This document shows positions 9,417-19,058 of a stretch of DNA of 64,000 bases, piece by piece; positions within the stretch are counted from its first letter, which is position 1, and each line of letters starts with the position of its first letter. The translations under genes and the position numbers were made by a program. Source of the DNA: Methanobacterium sp. (GTDB lineage Archaea; Methanobacteriota; Methanobacteria; Methanobacteriales; Methanobacteriaceae); the NCBI RefSeq assembly GCF_038562635.1, contig NZ_JBCFBO010000002.1:124001-188000 (forward strand). The letters are read 5' to 3'. The notes below the pieces were generated by a model. The model was not told the DNA's origin and searched no databases. It was given only the letters and a program-made list of their open reading frames with translations.

Positions 9417-10318
9417 CTTCTCACTCTTCTTGTTTTAATCCAGTAACTTAACATTCGTTTGAATATTTTAATCCCGTCATTCAATCCATTTAATTTAGGG
9501 GAATCTAATCGATTTTTATAGTTAATAGGAATTTCTAATACTCTGAAATTGTTGTTAGAAATCTTTGAAAACATTTCAACCTCTAAATCAAAACCATCGG
9601 AATCTATACCTTCCTGCAAAAGACTGTCTATCACTTTTCTTTGAAAGGCCCAGTAACCAGTGCATACATCCGAAACTTTAGAAAACAGTATGCTGGCAAA
9701 AAAACTCAACAGGCGGTTACCCACCAGGTTAAATCGACTTATAGAGCCTTTTTCGCGTTTGCCTAATAGACGAGATCCTAGAACTACATCCGCTTTACCA
9801 TCCATCAATGGCTTTAAAAGTTTTTGAGCATCTTCTGGATCATATGTGTTATCTGCATCCAGCATTACTATAAAATCAGATTTTACATTCTCAAAACCTC
9901 TTTTTATAGCATGTGCTTTTCCCTGTTTTCGTTCTTTAAGTACATTGGCCCCTGATTTTTTTGCAACATACGCAGTCTTATCTTTAGAATTGTTGTCAAC
10001 CACAATGACTCTTGATTTGGGATATCTGCGGATATTTTTGACCAGGGCACCAATGGACTGTTCTTCATTATATGCTGGAAGCAAAAAGGTCACATGCCTC
10101 ATTGAATGATAATATTCCTCGTCAAAAACCCGGTTTACTGTTAGTTTATTGCTATATCTTTGAGAATAGAGTTCTATATCTTTCAGATAGTCTAATTCTT
10201 CAAATGATGTGTTTTTGTATAGATTTTTTGAATCCAAAGTGATCCCCTTCCATTCATATCTATACGCTCTTATAAATCGTGATATGAATATCATCAAAAC
10301 ATTTAATACTACTCTCAT
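9413..10318 (-). CDS. GT2 glycosyltransferase, polyprenyl-phosphate type
   Basis: A 301-residue inverting GT-A transferase of the DPM/DPG-synthase group, which charges polyprenyl phosphate with glucose, mannose or a similar sugar. Visible: VTFLLPAYNEEQSIGALVKN, VIVVDNNSKDKT, FIVMLDADNTYDPED (the DxD metal site) and DVCTGYWAFQRKV, giving the complete catalytic domain of about 220 residues. A hydrophobic N-terminus may anchor it. It has no C-terminal pair of membrane helices. The ATG at 10318 has GGGGA about seven bases upstream; a TTG one codon earlier is less likely. This is the promoter-proximal gene of the glycan operon. Confidence 0.9.
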   Translation of the reverse strand: MRVVLNVLMIFISRFIRAYRYEWKGITLDSKNLYKNTSFEELDYLKDIELYSQRYSNKLTVNRVFDEEYYHSMRHVTFLLPAYNEEQSIGALVKNIRRYPKSRVIVVDNNSKDKTAYVAKKSGANVLKERKQGKAHAIKRGFENVKSDFIVMLDADNTYDPEDAQKLLKPLMDGKADVVLGSRLLGKREKGSISRFNLVGNRLLSFFASILFSKVSDVCTGYWAFQRKVIDSLLQEGIDSDGFDLEVEMFSKISNNNFRVLEIPINYKNRLDSPKLNGLNDGIKIFKRMLSYWIKTRRVRR

Positions 10319-10918
10319 CAAAATGTCCCCATGCTTTTCATGATAGACATTCCCGCACTGTTCTGGCCAAACATTTCAATGCATCTTATAACAAATAGCA
10401 AAATCGTAAAATAGTTAGATTTTAATAGTACAGTTTATAAAAGTTAAAATTCTATATTTTTACAAATTAAAACAAAATAAACCATATAAATGGGCCAATT
10501 AAAACTTTAAATTAATTTAAAATATATTGACTATCATAATGGCTTTAAATATAGTAATATTAAAAATAGACGTGAAAATGCAACTTTTTTCACAGATTAT
10601 TGTCAAAAATAGTGGTTTATAAAAACTGATAAATTGATCAATACATTTAATGAACAGTAGGGCATTTTAAAGATAGATTAAATAGTGAAAACATGTTAGA
10701 CGATATATCCTCTTAATTCAAATCATAATTTTATTTTTAATTCATATTTATGGAGAAGTAGAAATTTTTTTATGTGATGATGTGATATCTATGTTTATAC
10801 TTTATTAACTATCAGTAAAAAATCAGTACAACACTGGAAAATTTAAATCCATTGAACAATTCAGTATTTACGCAAAAATAGACGTTAATAAGAAATTTAA
10901 CAAGTGAGATGAGCATCA
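10319..10918. other. Divergent intergenic region, no gene seen
   Basis: About 600 very AT-rich bases between the minus-strand glycan operon and the plus-strand sensor gene, so it must hold both promoters. I found no reading frame with a ribosome-binding site and no strong inverted repeat. AT-rich tracts just upstream of the operon (around 10390-10470) are plausible TATA/BRE sites, but no single box can be assigned. Confidence 0.5.
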
Positions 10919-12499
10919 ATGAATATAAGTGTTCTTTTAATTAAGAATAATATAAATTATCCCTTCGAGGCGATTGTGGGATTTACTGATCTTCATCTTA
11001 AAGATATGCTTAATTTAGATGATCTTATTGATTTATTAGAATTTGATGCTTCAGAATTTGATGCTGTTTTGTTTGAAATGGAATGTTATGATACTTTTGA
11101 GAAAGCAACACTAGATAGAATCTCAAAAAAGTGGAATAAACCTGCATTGGTTATTATAACCCGTGCCAAAAATGAGGAAAAAGTTAAAGAATTAACTGAT
11201 AATTATTTACTAGTAGAGCAGTTAACTCCCATATTACTAGAAAAGTCAGTTCTCCTTGCAATTGAAAAAAAGAAAGTCGATGATTTAAATTGGAAGCTTC
11301 AAAATTACGAACAACTTATAGAAGAAGACATTGAAAAAGAAGCTAATCTAACCATTGAAAACTATTCATATCTGGAAGAATATGACGATATTATAGATTT
11401 AAACCCGAAAACTGAATTTTTTAACCAGTATGATTCCGATGAATCAGAATTAAAATGGCTTGAAATTTTATTAAATGCAGTCCCTTGTGGAATCATTATT
11501 TTAGACTGCAGGGAATCACATGAATTTTTTGTAAACAGAGAATTACTCCACATGTTCGGTAATTATAACTTAGATGAGTTTAATATAGAAAAAAATTTGA
11601 TAAAAATAAATAATATCAATGCACTCAACTTATACAGCCCCAATGGTGAAAAAATAGCTGATGAAGAATTCCCCTCAATCAAATCAATTATAAGTGGGGA
11701 AGATATTGAGAACTTAGAACAAGTTATAAAATACGATGAATATACCGATAAAACTGTTATGATTAACTCTTCACCTGTTTTTGATAAATCAGGGAATATA
11801 ATAGCCTCCATAACAGCAATATCTGATGTATCTAAGCTGAAAAATACTGAAAGAGATTTAATAAATACAATTAAAGCTAAAAATATAATTTCAGAGGAGT
11901 TTAATGATCGAATTCTAAATATTTTGCAGACCATGACCAATCTTCTGTGTGTAAACGAAGAACTGGACCAGCCTGAACAGTATAATAAATTTTATCTAAA
12001 TGAAAATAAGATAAATAAGGTAGTAGGGTTGAGTTTTATTCAAAATATCCACGAACAACTCCTGTATTATGAGGATGTTAAACAGGTAGATTTTAATGAA
12101 TACGTTCAGGAAATATGTTCTAAGCTTCTCCATATTTATAATGCAGAAAGTTTGGTTGATTTGAAAATCGAAGGTCATGCACCTATGAATCTAGATATTA
12201 TACTTCCATGCGGCCTTATTATTAATGATATACTCAATTACAGACTTAAATCATTCACAAAAAGTGCCAAAATTAATTTAATGATTGAATCTAAATCACA
12301 GGACGGTAGAATAACTATAGAAATTGCAGATAATGGACCCCGACCTAAAGTTCCTGTAGTGAAAAATTCAGATGATTTGAAGCTTACACATGCACTATTA
12401 GAACAGTTAAGCGGAATAATAAGAATTGAGACTAATAATCAACAAACTTCATTCTTTATAGAAATATTGTACTTAGATATCAATGATATTTTAAGTTAA
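10919..12499 (+). CDS. PAS-containing sensor protein with degenerate histidine kinase module
   Basis: A 526-residue cytoplasmic protein. Residues 1-120 resemble a receiver fold that has lost the usual aspartates. Residues 180-315 form a PAS domain (LLNAVPCGIIILD ... DKSGNIIASITAISDVS). Residues 320-400 occupy the place of an HWE/HisKA_2 dimerisation domain, but EEFNDRILNILQTMTNLL has no phospho-accepting histidine where the family has HRVKNNLQ. Residues 410-520 look like a GHKL ATPase (IINDILNYRLKSF as N-box, IEIADNGP as G1) with poor glycine content. It is probably a signal-sensing pseudokinase or partner of a receiver such as the lone one near 21 kb. Function is inferred. Confidence 0.72.
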   Translation: MNISVLLIKNNINYPFEAIVGFTDLHLKDMLNLDDLIDLLEFDASEFDAVLFEMECYDTFEKATLDRISKKWNKPALVIITRAKNEEKVKELTDNYLLVEQLTPILLEKSVLLAIEKKKVDDLNWKLQNYEQLIEEDIEKEANLTIENYSYLEEYDDIIDLNPKTEFFNQYDSDESELKWLEILLNAVPCGIIILDCRESHEFFVNRELLHMFGNYNLDEFNIEKNLIKINNINALNLYSPNGEKIADEEFPSIKSIISGEDIENLEQVIKYDEYTDKTVMINSSPVFDKSGNIIASITAISDVSKLKNTERDLINTIKAKNIISEEFNDRILNILQTMTNLLCVNEELDQPEQYNKFYLNENKINKVVGLSFIQNIHEQLLYYEDVKQVDFNEYVQEICSKLLHIYNAESLVDLKIEGHAPMNLDIILPCGLIINDILNYRLKSFTKSAKINLMIESKSQDGRITIEIADNGPRPKVPVVKNSDDLKLTHALLEQLSGIIRIETNNQQTSFFIEILYLDINDILS

Positions 12500-12533
12500 T
12501 GAAAGTAATGTGATTATTGAGCCTTTCTATTTT

Positions 12534-13106
12534 TTATTTAGATCTAATTGGATTTACCTGATTTTCTAAGACTTCGCTTTTCTGAGTTTCTGCCTCAGAA
12601 TTAATTGATTCATAGGTACAAAGCAATGTGCGTGAATTAGAAGTTATATATTCCTGTCCAGTTATATCTTTAATAGCTGCACAAGCAACATTTTCTACAA
12701 TACAGCTTAAATATACAGAACCATCTTCCTGTACTATTAACTGAGGAAGATAAGAGTCTAATGAATCTTCTTTATCCACTATAATTTTGTGGTCATTTAA
12801 TCTGTAATTCACTTTTTCAACATACTTAATATCAGTTTCAAAATACTGGACAACTGAATCTAATATTTCTTCCGGATTATCAGAATCAATATCAATTTTA
12901 TCTTTAAAGATGTTCCACAGATAATTTTTTTCTTCTTCAGAAATATCAGATTTTTTACTTGTTTGGTGTGTAATCCAAAGTTGTATTGCTTCAAGTATAG
13001 CTTTCCCATACCAGCCTCTTCTAAAAGCAAATTTTATTGCTGCATTTCTACGAAAGATCAAATCAATATCTTCAGGTACCGAAATCGTAACCCTATTCAT
13101 GCCCAT
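12534..13106 (-). CDS. Putative ribbon-helix-helix regulator with C-terminal sensor region
   Basis: A 190-residue protein. Residues 3-45 (NRVTISVPEDIDLIFRRNAA then an AIKFAFRRG/AILEAIQLW helix) look like a beta strand followed by two helices, the ribbon-helix-helix DNA-binding fold, though with unusual spacing. The remaining 140 residues are acidic and not recognised. The ATG at 13104-13106 is chosen because GGTGG sits five bases upstream. It is convergent with the sensor gene (34-base gap) and faces the long upstream region that contains palindromes, which could be its operators. Family assignment is tentative. Confidence 0.55.
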   Translation of the reverse strand: MGMNRVTISVPEDIDLIFRRNAAIKFAFRRGWYGKAILEAIQLWITHQTSKKSDISEEEKNYLWNIFKDKIDIDSDNPEEILDSVVQYFETDIKYVEKVNYRLNDHKIIVDKEDSLDSYLPQLIVQEDGSVYLSCIVENVACAAIKDITGQEYITSNSRTLLCTYESINSEAETQKSEVLENQVNPIRSK

Positions 13107-13578
13107 TAATACCACCTTCAAATTAATTGACTATTTTATATTCATATATCCAACAATTGAATTAATTGTTTCATATCAAGTAATATTACTCAACTCAAGT
13201 AACAGCACTTTTCACGTTTAGAAACATTGATGAATACAATCAATATTGCTGCGTATGATCTAATTTAACGTTCCAGCATATAAACATATTGTTAAATGCG
13301 TCCCCTTTTCTATATACATCTATTAAATGTTTCTAAAAGCAACAACGCACATATATGCATATACTGCCAATATTAAGGTATTACTGATTTTTTAATACTA
13401 ATTCCAAACACTATTTGTATATTAACTTATGATACTAAAGTAATAAAACGGAAGTATTACCTCTAATTTGAATAATTAGATATTAACAATCCCAGATTAA
13501 ATTTTAAGAAATGTTCAAACATTTTAATAAGTTAACAAACTATTAAATTAATTATAAAAACATTCGAACAGTTATACA

Positions 13579-13597
13579 ATTAGATGAACTATCTAAT
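13579..13597. promoter_or_regulatory. Inverted repeat, 7-bp arms
   Basis: ATTAGAT and ATCTAAT are perfect complements separated by five bases. It lies 160 bases upstream of the acetyltransferase gene and 15 bases before a second palindrome. It may be an operator half of a two-site arrangement; the AT content makes chance occurrence possible. Confidence 0.35.
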
Positions 13598-13611
13598 TTT
13601 TCACGTGGTTT

Positions 13612-13625
13612 GTGACATATGTCAC
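13612..13625. promoter_or_regulatory. 14-bp perfect palindrome, candidate operator
   Basis: GTGACATATGTCAC reads the same on both strands and is GC-richer than its surroundings. It lies about 115 bases before the start of the acetyltransferase pair and about 500 bases upstream of the divergently oriented putative regulator. Length and symmetry suit a dimeric DNA-binding protein. No second copy was noticed in the window. Confidence 0.45.
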
Positions 13626-13739
13626 CAATAGATCAGTTATTTCCAAACTGGTAATTGTATTAGGTTATAGAAATACTTAAACTATTAATAAATTAAAATT
13701 CAGATTTTAACTAAAAGTAAAAAAGTGAATGGGTTAATA

Positions 13740-14258
13740 ATGATAATTAAATGTGATAAATGTACATTAAGGAAATGGAAGGCTTCCGATCTTGAAAATC
13801 TGGTTAAAAACGCCAATAACTACAATGTAGCATCTACTTTGAGAGATGCATTTCCATATCCATATACTATTGAAGATGGAAAAGAATGGATAGAATTTGC
13901 AGGGAATGAAGAATGGGGCCATAATTTTGCCATAACCATAAATGATAAAGCTGTTGGCGCCATAGGGCTTATTGTAGGTAAAGATATAGAGAGAAAGTCT
14001 TCAGAAGTTGGTTACTGGTTAGGCGAAGACCACTGGGGAAAAGGCATTGCATCTTCTGCACTGGAAGCTATCGTAAAATATGCATTTGATAATTTAGAAT
14101 TAGAAAGGATTTTTGCAGTCCCCCTCGAACATAACATTGCATCAAGAAAAGTCCTTGAAAAAAATGAGTTTATCCTGGAAGGAATTTTAAGAAACAGTGT
14201 TTTTAAATACGGAAAATTTCATAACCAAGCTTTATATGCAAGAATTAAGGAACAATAG
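13740..14258 (+). CDS. GNAT acetyltransferase, RimJ/RimL-like
   Basis: About 172 residues, acetyltransferase_3 family: CTLRKWKASDLENL at the N-terminus, then GYWLGEDHWGKGIASSAL (the acetyl-CoA pyrophosphate loop) and NIASRKVLEKNEF near the end, as in ribosomal-protein-alanine or small-molecule N-acetyltransferases. I take the ATG at 13740; a GTG five codons earlier (13725) is also possible because neither start has a strong ribosome-binding site. It overlaps the next acetyltransferase by one base, forming a two-gene operon. Substrate unknown. Confidence 0.88.
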   Translation: MIIKCDKCTLRKWKASDLENLVKNANNYNVASTLRDAFPYPYTIEDGKEWIEFAGNEEWGHNFAITINDKAVGAIGLIVGKDIERKSSEVGYWLGEDHWGKGIASSALEAIVKYAFDNLELERIFAVPLEHNIASRKVLEKNEFILEGILRNSVFKYGKFHNQALYARIKEQ

Positions 14259-14713
14259 TGTTTACAATGATGAAAAAAGTACGTCTAATTAATTACAAAG
14301 AATTAGAAGGCCTCTTATCTCTTTATAAATATTTAATCCCAGATGATCCTAAATTAAAGATAGACACTGCCTTAAAAGAACACTGGAATGAAATACTGTC
14401 TGATCCCAGCTATTTTTATTTAGTAATTGAAGAAGACAATAAGCTTGTTTGCGCGTGTAATTTAACCATCATTAAAAACCTGACAAGGTCAGCTAGACCC
14501 TATGGAATAATAGAAAATGTAGTTACTCACCCTGATTATAGGAATAAAGGATATGGCACTGCAGTTTTAAAAAAGTCGGTCCAGGTAGCTGAAGAAAATA
14601 ACTGCTACAAAGTGGTGCTCACCACCAGCAGGAAAGATGAAAACATATTAAATTTTTATGAAAATGCAGGGTTTGACAGGGGAGAAAAAACTGCTTTTAT
14701 TGTAAGGATATAA
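14258..14713 (+). CDS. GNAT acetyltransferase
   Basis: A 151-residue acetyltransferase_1-type protein. The core motif A is VVTHPDYRNKGYGTAVLKKS and motif B is KVVLTTSRKDENILNFYENAGF. The GTG start overlaps the previous stop codon (TAGTG) and has AGGA six bases before it; ATG codons three and four codons later are alternatives. Such proteins acetylate small amines or toxins; nothing here fixes the substrate. Coupled to the upstream acetyltransferase but not similar enough to be a recent duplicate. Confidence 0.88.
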   Translation: MFTMMKKVRLINYKELEGLLSLYKYLIPDDPKLKIDTALKEHWNEILSDPSYFYLVIEEDNKLVCACNLTIIKNLTRSARPYGIIENVVTHPDYRNKGYGTAVLKKSVQVAEENNCYKVVLTTSRKDENILNFYENAGFDRGEKTAFIVRI

Positions 14714-14771
14714 CTTAAGTCAACACATGCTTATTGGTTTTAAATGACAGTACACTATCTGGAGACTAAAA

Positions 14772-15341
14772 ATGAAAATAGCTTTTATAATTTACGATAA
14801 AATGACAACATTAGATTTTATCGGAGCCTATGACCCTATAACACGATTAAAGACCATGGGATTTATAAATAACTTAGAATATGATGTTTGCTCCAACAAA
14901 AACAAAGTAACTGCTGCAGAAGGTTTAGAAATCGCTGCAGATAAAATTCTAAATAATTTAAGTGAATATAATTTTATTGTCGTGCCTGGAGGAGAAGGGG
15001 TAAAATACATTGCACAGGACAAAGAATTCATTGAATGGATAAAAACAGCAAAAGATAAATCAACAATAACATCAGTGTGCGGAGGTTCTATAATTTTAGG
15101 GCTTGCAGGACTGATTAAAGATAAAAAAGCCACCACTCACCCCCTGCTGATGGAAAATCTTAAAAAATTCACAGCTAAGGCAACAGATAAACGGATTGTT
15201 GAGGATGGAAATATTATAACTGCAAGGGGCGTGACCTCTTCAATAGATTTAGGCCTGTTTTTATGTGAAAAAATTGCAGGCAAAGAGATTAGAATTAAAA
15301 TTCAAAAGCAGATGGATTATCTAAATTATAATTGTGATTGA
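14772..15341 (+). CDS. DJ-1/PfpI family protein
   Basis: A 189-residue flavodoxin-like alpha/beta protein of the DJ-1/PfpI superfamily, in the subgroup with isocyanide hydratases and ThiJ-like proteins. IVVPGGEGV precedes the nucleophile elbow TSVCGGSIILGLAGLIKDK with the conserved cysteine, followed by ATTHPLL. There is no C-terminal AraC domain. GGAGA lies six bases before the ATG. Possible roles are hydratase, glyoxalase or chaperone; the sequence does not decide. Confidence 0.88.
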   Translation: MKIAFIIYDKMTTLDFIGAYDPITRLKTMGFINNLEYDVCSNKNKVTAAEGLEIAADKILNNLSEYNFIVVPGGEGVKYIAQDKEFIEWIKTAKDKSTITSVCGGSIILGLAGLIKDKKATTHPLLMENLKKFTAKATDKRIVEDGNIITARGVTSSIDLGLFLCEKIAGKEIRIKIQKQMDYLNYNCD

Positions 15342-15522
15342 ACTATTTTAGTTTCTATTAGCTAAAATAAAGTAAACTATTGAACATAATCAAAAGAACC
15401 ATTTTTCAAAGATACTACTATTAACATTTAATAAATGTAAATCCAGATAATATTTAATAATCATTTAAAAATTTTAAATTACTATTAATTCAATCTCAAA
15501 TATTTTATAAGGACGTGGACCC

Positions 15523-16614
15523 ATGTCAGGAAATACAACAGGCAAAATGTTTAAAATAACAACCTTCGGCTCAAGCCACGGCACTGCACTTGGTGCTGTT
15601 GTAGACGGCTGTCCCGCAGGGCTGGAATTATCAAAAGAGGACATACAAAAGGAACTTGACAGGCGGCGTCCTGGAACAAGTAAAGTTACAACTTCCAGGG
15701 GCGAAACAGATGAAGTCCAGATTTTATCAGGTATCTTTGAAGGAAAAACAGATGGTACACCTATTGCAGCAGCAGTCTATAACAGGGATATGGATTCATC
15801 AGCTTACAAAGCACTTAGAAATAAACCAAGACCAGGGCATGCAGATTATGGATGGATAAGTAAATATGGACACTATGATTACAGAGGCGGAGGTAGGGCA
15901 AGCGGAAGAACTACCATAGGACATGTAATAGGTGGTGCAGTTGCAAAAAAACTTCTTGAAAAGTTAAATATCAAAGTCATAGCCCATGTAACAAAAGTCG
16001 GCAGTATCGAAGCTCAAAAGGTCGAATTAACTGAAATAGAAAAAAATATTAAAAATAATTCTGTAAGGTGTGCAGATTTAAAAGCTGCAGCAAAAATGGA
16101 AGAATTAATTCTTGATTTAAAACAAAAAGGAGATTCTGTAGGCGGGATAGTTGAAACAATAGTTTTAAATGTACCTGCAGGTCTTGGAGAGCCTGTATTT
16201 GACAAGTTAGATGCAGATATTGCAAAGGTTTTAATGGGAATAGGATCCGTTAAAGGTGTTGAAATTGGAGCAGGATTTGAAGCTGCTGGTTTAAAAGGTT
16301 CCCAAATGAATGATGAATTTTATGTGGATAACAATAAGATTAAAACTAAAACAAACAAGTCTGGCGGAATATTAGGTGGAATTTCAGATGGAATGCCAAT
16401 TGTAACCAGAATGGCTGTAAAGCCAACACCATCAATATCTAAAGTTCAGGAAACTGTTGATCTTGAAAAAATGGACAATACAGAAATTGAAATTAAGGGA
16501 AGACATGACCCCTGCATTTGTCCGAGGGTAACATCAGTTGCTGAATCTTCTATCGCAGTTGTACTTGCAGACCATTTGATACGAGCAGGCGTTATTAATT
16601 CATGCAAATTATAA
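15523..16614 (+). CDS. aroC: Chorismate synthase
   Basis: A 363-residue chorismate synthase, the last enzyme of the shikimate pathway, which removes phosphate from EPSP using reduced FMN. Signatures: GNTTGKMFKITTFGSSHG at the N-terminus, DGCPAG, RRRPGTSK, the GHADYGW and DYRGGGRASGR regions, and RHDPCICPR near the C-terminus. Full length. The start follows GGACGTGG. Monocistronic here; the two other shikimate-pathway genes of the window lie 47 kb away. Confidence 0.97.
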   Translation: MSGNTTGKMFKITTFGSSHGTALGAVVDGCPAGLELSKEDIQKELDRRRPGTSKVTTSRGETDEVQILSGIFEGKTDGTPIAAAVYNRDMDSSAYKALRNKPRPGHADYGWISKYGHYDYRGGGRASGRTTIGHVIGGAVAKKLLEKLNIKVIAHVTKVGSIEAQKVELTEIEKNIKNNSVRCADLKAAAKMEELILDLKQKGDSVGGIVETIVLNVPAGLGEPVFDKLDADIAKVLMGIGSVKGVEIGAGFEAAGLKGSQMNDEFYVDNNKIKTKTNKSGGILGGISDGMPIVTRMAVKPTPSISKVQETVDLEKMDNTEIEIKGRHDPCICPRVTSVAESSIAVVLADHLIRAGVINSCKL

Positions 16615-16748
16615 GTTTTATTCTTTTTTACAAATTAAATTTATTTTTTATTCCCAAATTGATAAAATCAATGAATTTAAAACTTTATATAATCATTAAA
16701 TTTATTTTTAGGCATCCAAAACATTTACATAAAATAAAAAGAAAAAAT

Positions 16749-17261
16749 TTAGGAAATAGTTAATGTCTGTAGAATAAGGCTATAAGCTTGTTCAGTCTGA
16801 TTCAATGCACCTGGTGGACAAATATACTCCAGTACAAGATAATTGCTACCAGTATCTACAATTGTTACTTTTTGAGCTACATCTGACCCATAGGATCCCA
16901 GCTGAGTTGCTTTAAAGTTTCCAATGTTAGCACTTCCAACTGTTGAATTTGTGGTATTCATCACTATCGTATTTGTTCCCGGAAGCTGTAAAGTCCCCTG
17001 TGATTTCTTTTGCATTTGAATAACAATATATGATGTGGGGCTTTGTCTATCAGGAATATTTGCAGTTAAAGTAATCTCAGAATACAGTGAATTATTGGTA
17101 AAATCTCCCACCACATGGTTTTGGCTCCATGACTTAGGGTACTGGAAAGATATATTACCGCTCGTGAATGTGTTATTTCCAACGGATACAGCCAGTACAA
17201 CGGCAATAATCACTACAACTGCAATGATTATTCCAGCAATAATTAAATTATCACGATTCAT
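16749..17261 (-). CDS. Membrane-anchored extracytoplasmic PsbP-like protein
   Basis: A 170-residue protein with an N-terminal membrane anchor (IIAGIIIAVVVIIAVVLAVSV) and an outside domain starting GNISFQYPKSWSQ, the opening of PsbP-like folds seen in many small methanogen envelope proteins. The rest is threonine- and asparagine-rich beta structure ending with LNQTEQAYSLILQTL. GGTGATAAA precedes the ATG. Function unknown. Confidence 0.75.
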   Translation of the reverse strand: MNRDNLIIAGIIIAVVVIIAVVLAVSVGNNTFTSGNISFQYPKSWSQNHVVGDFTNNSLYSEITLTANIPDRQSPTSYIVIQMQKKSQGTLQLPGTNTIVMNTTNSTVGSANIGNFKATQLGSYGSDVAQKVTIVDTGSNYLVLEYICPPGALNQTEQAYSLILQTLTIS

Positions 17262-17484
17262 TTTATCACCGACTATTACCTATATATTACAAAATTAATA
17301 CTTATATTTTTCCTTAAATTCATAAAAAAAGATGTTTTGATCTAAACTAAAATCCTTTTAATTATAAAATAAAAATTATTGATTTTAAACCTTAATTGAG
17401 TCTGAAAATTGATATTAACCTTAAAGCAAAAATTTAAATTTAATAAAATACATATTAAATTTAATAAATTGTAAAGGGATTTTT

Positions 17485-19020
17485 ATGGCTCATAAAAACC
17501 AGAATAAATGGAGTGTAGTGATAATTGCCTGCATGGCAATCTTTATAATTGTTTTAGACTCATCAGCCATGAATGTAGCCATAAGTACCCTCGTTGTAGA
17601 ATTAAATACAACGTTATCCATTATCCAATCCATAATCGCATTATATGCATTAATAATTGCATCATTTATGCTGCTTGGAAGTAAACTTCAGGATATTCTT
17701 GGTAGAAAGAAGACATTTCTTATTGGATTAATAATATATGCATGTGGAACAATCACAGCAACCCTAAGTGTAAATGCTTTTATGCTCCTTACAGGATGGT
17801 CCATTTTAGAAGGCATCGGGGCAGCTATGATCTTACCTGCAACCACAACAATAGTCGGAACTGCTTACGAAGGTAAAGATAGAGTCACCGCTTTTGGGAT
17901 ATGGGGAGGAATAGCAGCAATGGGTGCTGCAGTTGGGCCGATTGTAGGTGGAATATTCACTACATTTGTTACTTGGAGACTTGTATTCGGTTCAGAACTG
18001 GTTTTTGTTGCTGTCATACTAATTTTCAGACATTACTTAAGTGAATCAAAACCAACGTTAACCTGGAAAGATTTAGACAAAGTAGGTGTGTTACTTTCAA
18101 TAGTATCCCTAATTTTAATTGTTCTAGGCATTTTATTACTTACAAGGCCAGAATACTGGTCTTATGTGGCAGTACTATTGATTTCAGGTTCTATTCTGTT
18201 TATATTATTTTTATTATGGCAGAGAAGAAGAATTAATAAGGGGATGGAACCTTTATCTGACATATCCCTCCTTAAAAACCGCATATTTGGTTTAGGGAAT
18301 TTAAACTCCATTATACAGCAGATACCCCTGGCAGGATTTCTTTTCATAATTCCAGTATTCATGCAGCAGGTGGCCAAAATCAACGCATTTATGACTGGTG
18401 TTGCCCTTTTACCTGCATCAATCAGTATTTTAATCTTTTCATTGCTTGGTGCAAAATTATCATCGATTTTAGAATCTAAATATATCCTAATGATAGGATT
18501 TATCATTTCTGCAGCTGGTGCATTCATACTGGGCGGTGTATTTAACATAAACACCCAAATAATCGATATTATACCCGGAACAGTTGTATTTGGTATTGGA
18601 GTGGGCCTTTTACTTTCACAATTAACCAATCTAACCATGTCAGCTGCAAGAAGTGACCAGGAAACTGATGCTGCAGGTTTTTTAAATGCATTTAAAAATC
18701 TGGGCTATTCTATAGGAACAGCTTTAATTGGAGTTTTACTTATACTTGGAATATTCAGCGGCCTTACATCTGGAATAGAATCAGCAGGTTTAGATGGAAA
18801 CATGACAACTAAGCAAATACATGACAGTCTCTTTAACTACGTGGAAAAAATGCAGACAGTTCCACCCGAAATATCTCCAGAATTAGTACCGCAGGCCACA
18901 CAGATCGTTGAATCTACCATTAGCTATGCAATGAAACAAACTTTCAATGCCCTAACACTGATTTTGATCTTAGGGTTCATTATAAGTGTTTTTATACCCA
19001 AAAGGAAAGAATTTAATTAA
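17485..19020 (+). CDS. MFS transporter, DHA2 (14-helix) family
   Basis: A 511-residue transporter with about fourteen hydrophobic helices. LDSSAMNVAISTLVVELN is motif D1 of the DHA2 drug:proton antiporters. GSKLQDILGRKKTF is motif A between helices 2 and 3, and GAAVGPIVGGIFTTFVTWR is the antiporter motif C region. A GGGAT site precedes the ATG. Likely exports hydrophobic drugs or metabolites; substrate unknown. No local regulator of the TetR or MarR type is present. Confidence 0.92.
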   Translation: MAHKNQNKWSVVIIACMAIFIIVLDSSAMNVAISTLVVELNTTLSIIQSIIALYALIIASFMLLGSKLQDILGRKKTFLIGLIIYACGTITATLSVNAFMLLTGWSILEGIGAAMILPATTTIVGTAYEGKDRVTAFGIWGGIAAMGAAVGPIVGGIFTTFVTWRLVFGSELVFVAVILIFRHYLSESKPTLTWKDLDKVGVLLSIVSLILIVLGILLLTRPEYWSYVAVLLISGSILFILFLLWQRRRINKGMEPLSDISLLKNRIFGLGNLNSIIQQIPLAGFLFIIPVFMQQVAKINAFMTGVALLPASISILIFSLLGAKLSSILESKYILMIGFIISAAGAFILGGVFNINTQIIDIIPGTVVFGIGVGLLLSQLTNLTMSAARSDQETDAAGFLNAFKNLGYSIGTALIGVLLILGIFSGLTSGIESAGLDGNMTTKQIHDSLFNYVEKMQTVPPEISPELVPQATQIVESTISYAMKQTFNALTLILILGFIISVFIPKRKEFN

Positions 19021-19058
19021 ATTTATTTATTATTTGGTTTTGAAGTTAAAAATAAAAT

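Larger units (their letters stand above)
13107..13739. other. Divergent regulatory region with two palindromes
   Basis: About 630 AT-rich bases between the putative ribbon-helix-helix gene and the acetyltransferase pair. No supported gene. It holds a 7-bp inverted repeat and a 14-bp perfect palindrome close to the plus-strand genes, listed separately. Confidence 0.5.
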
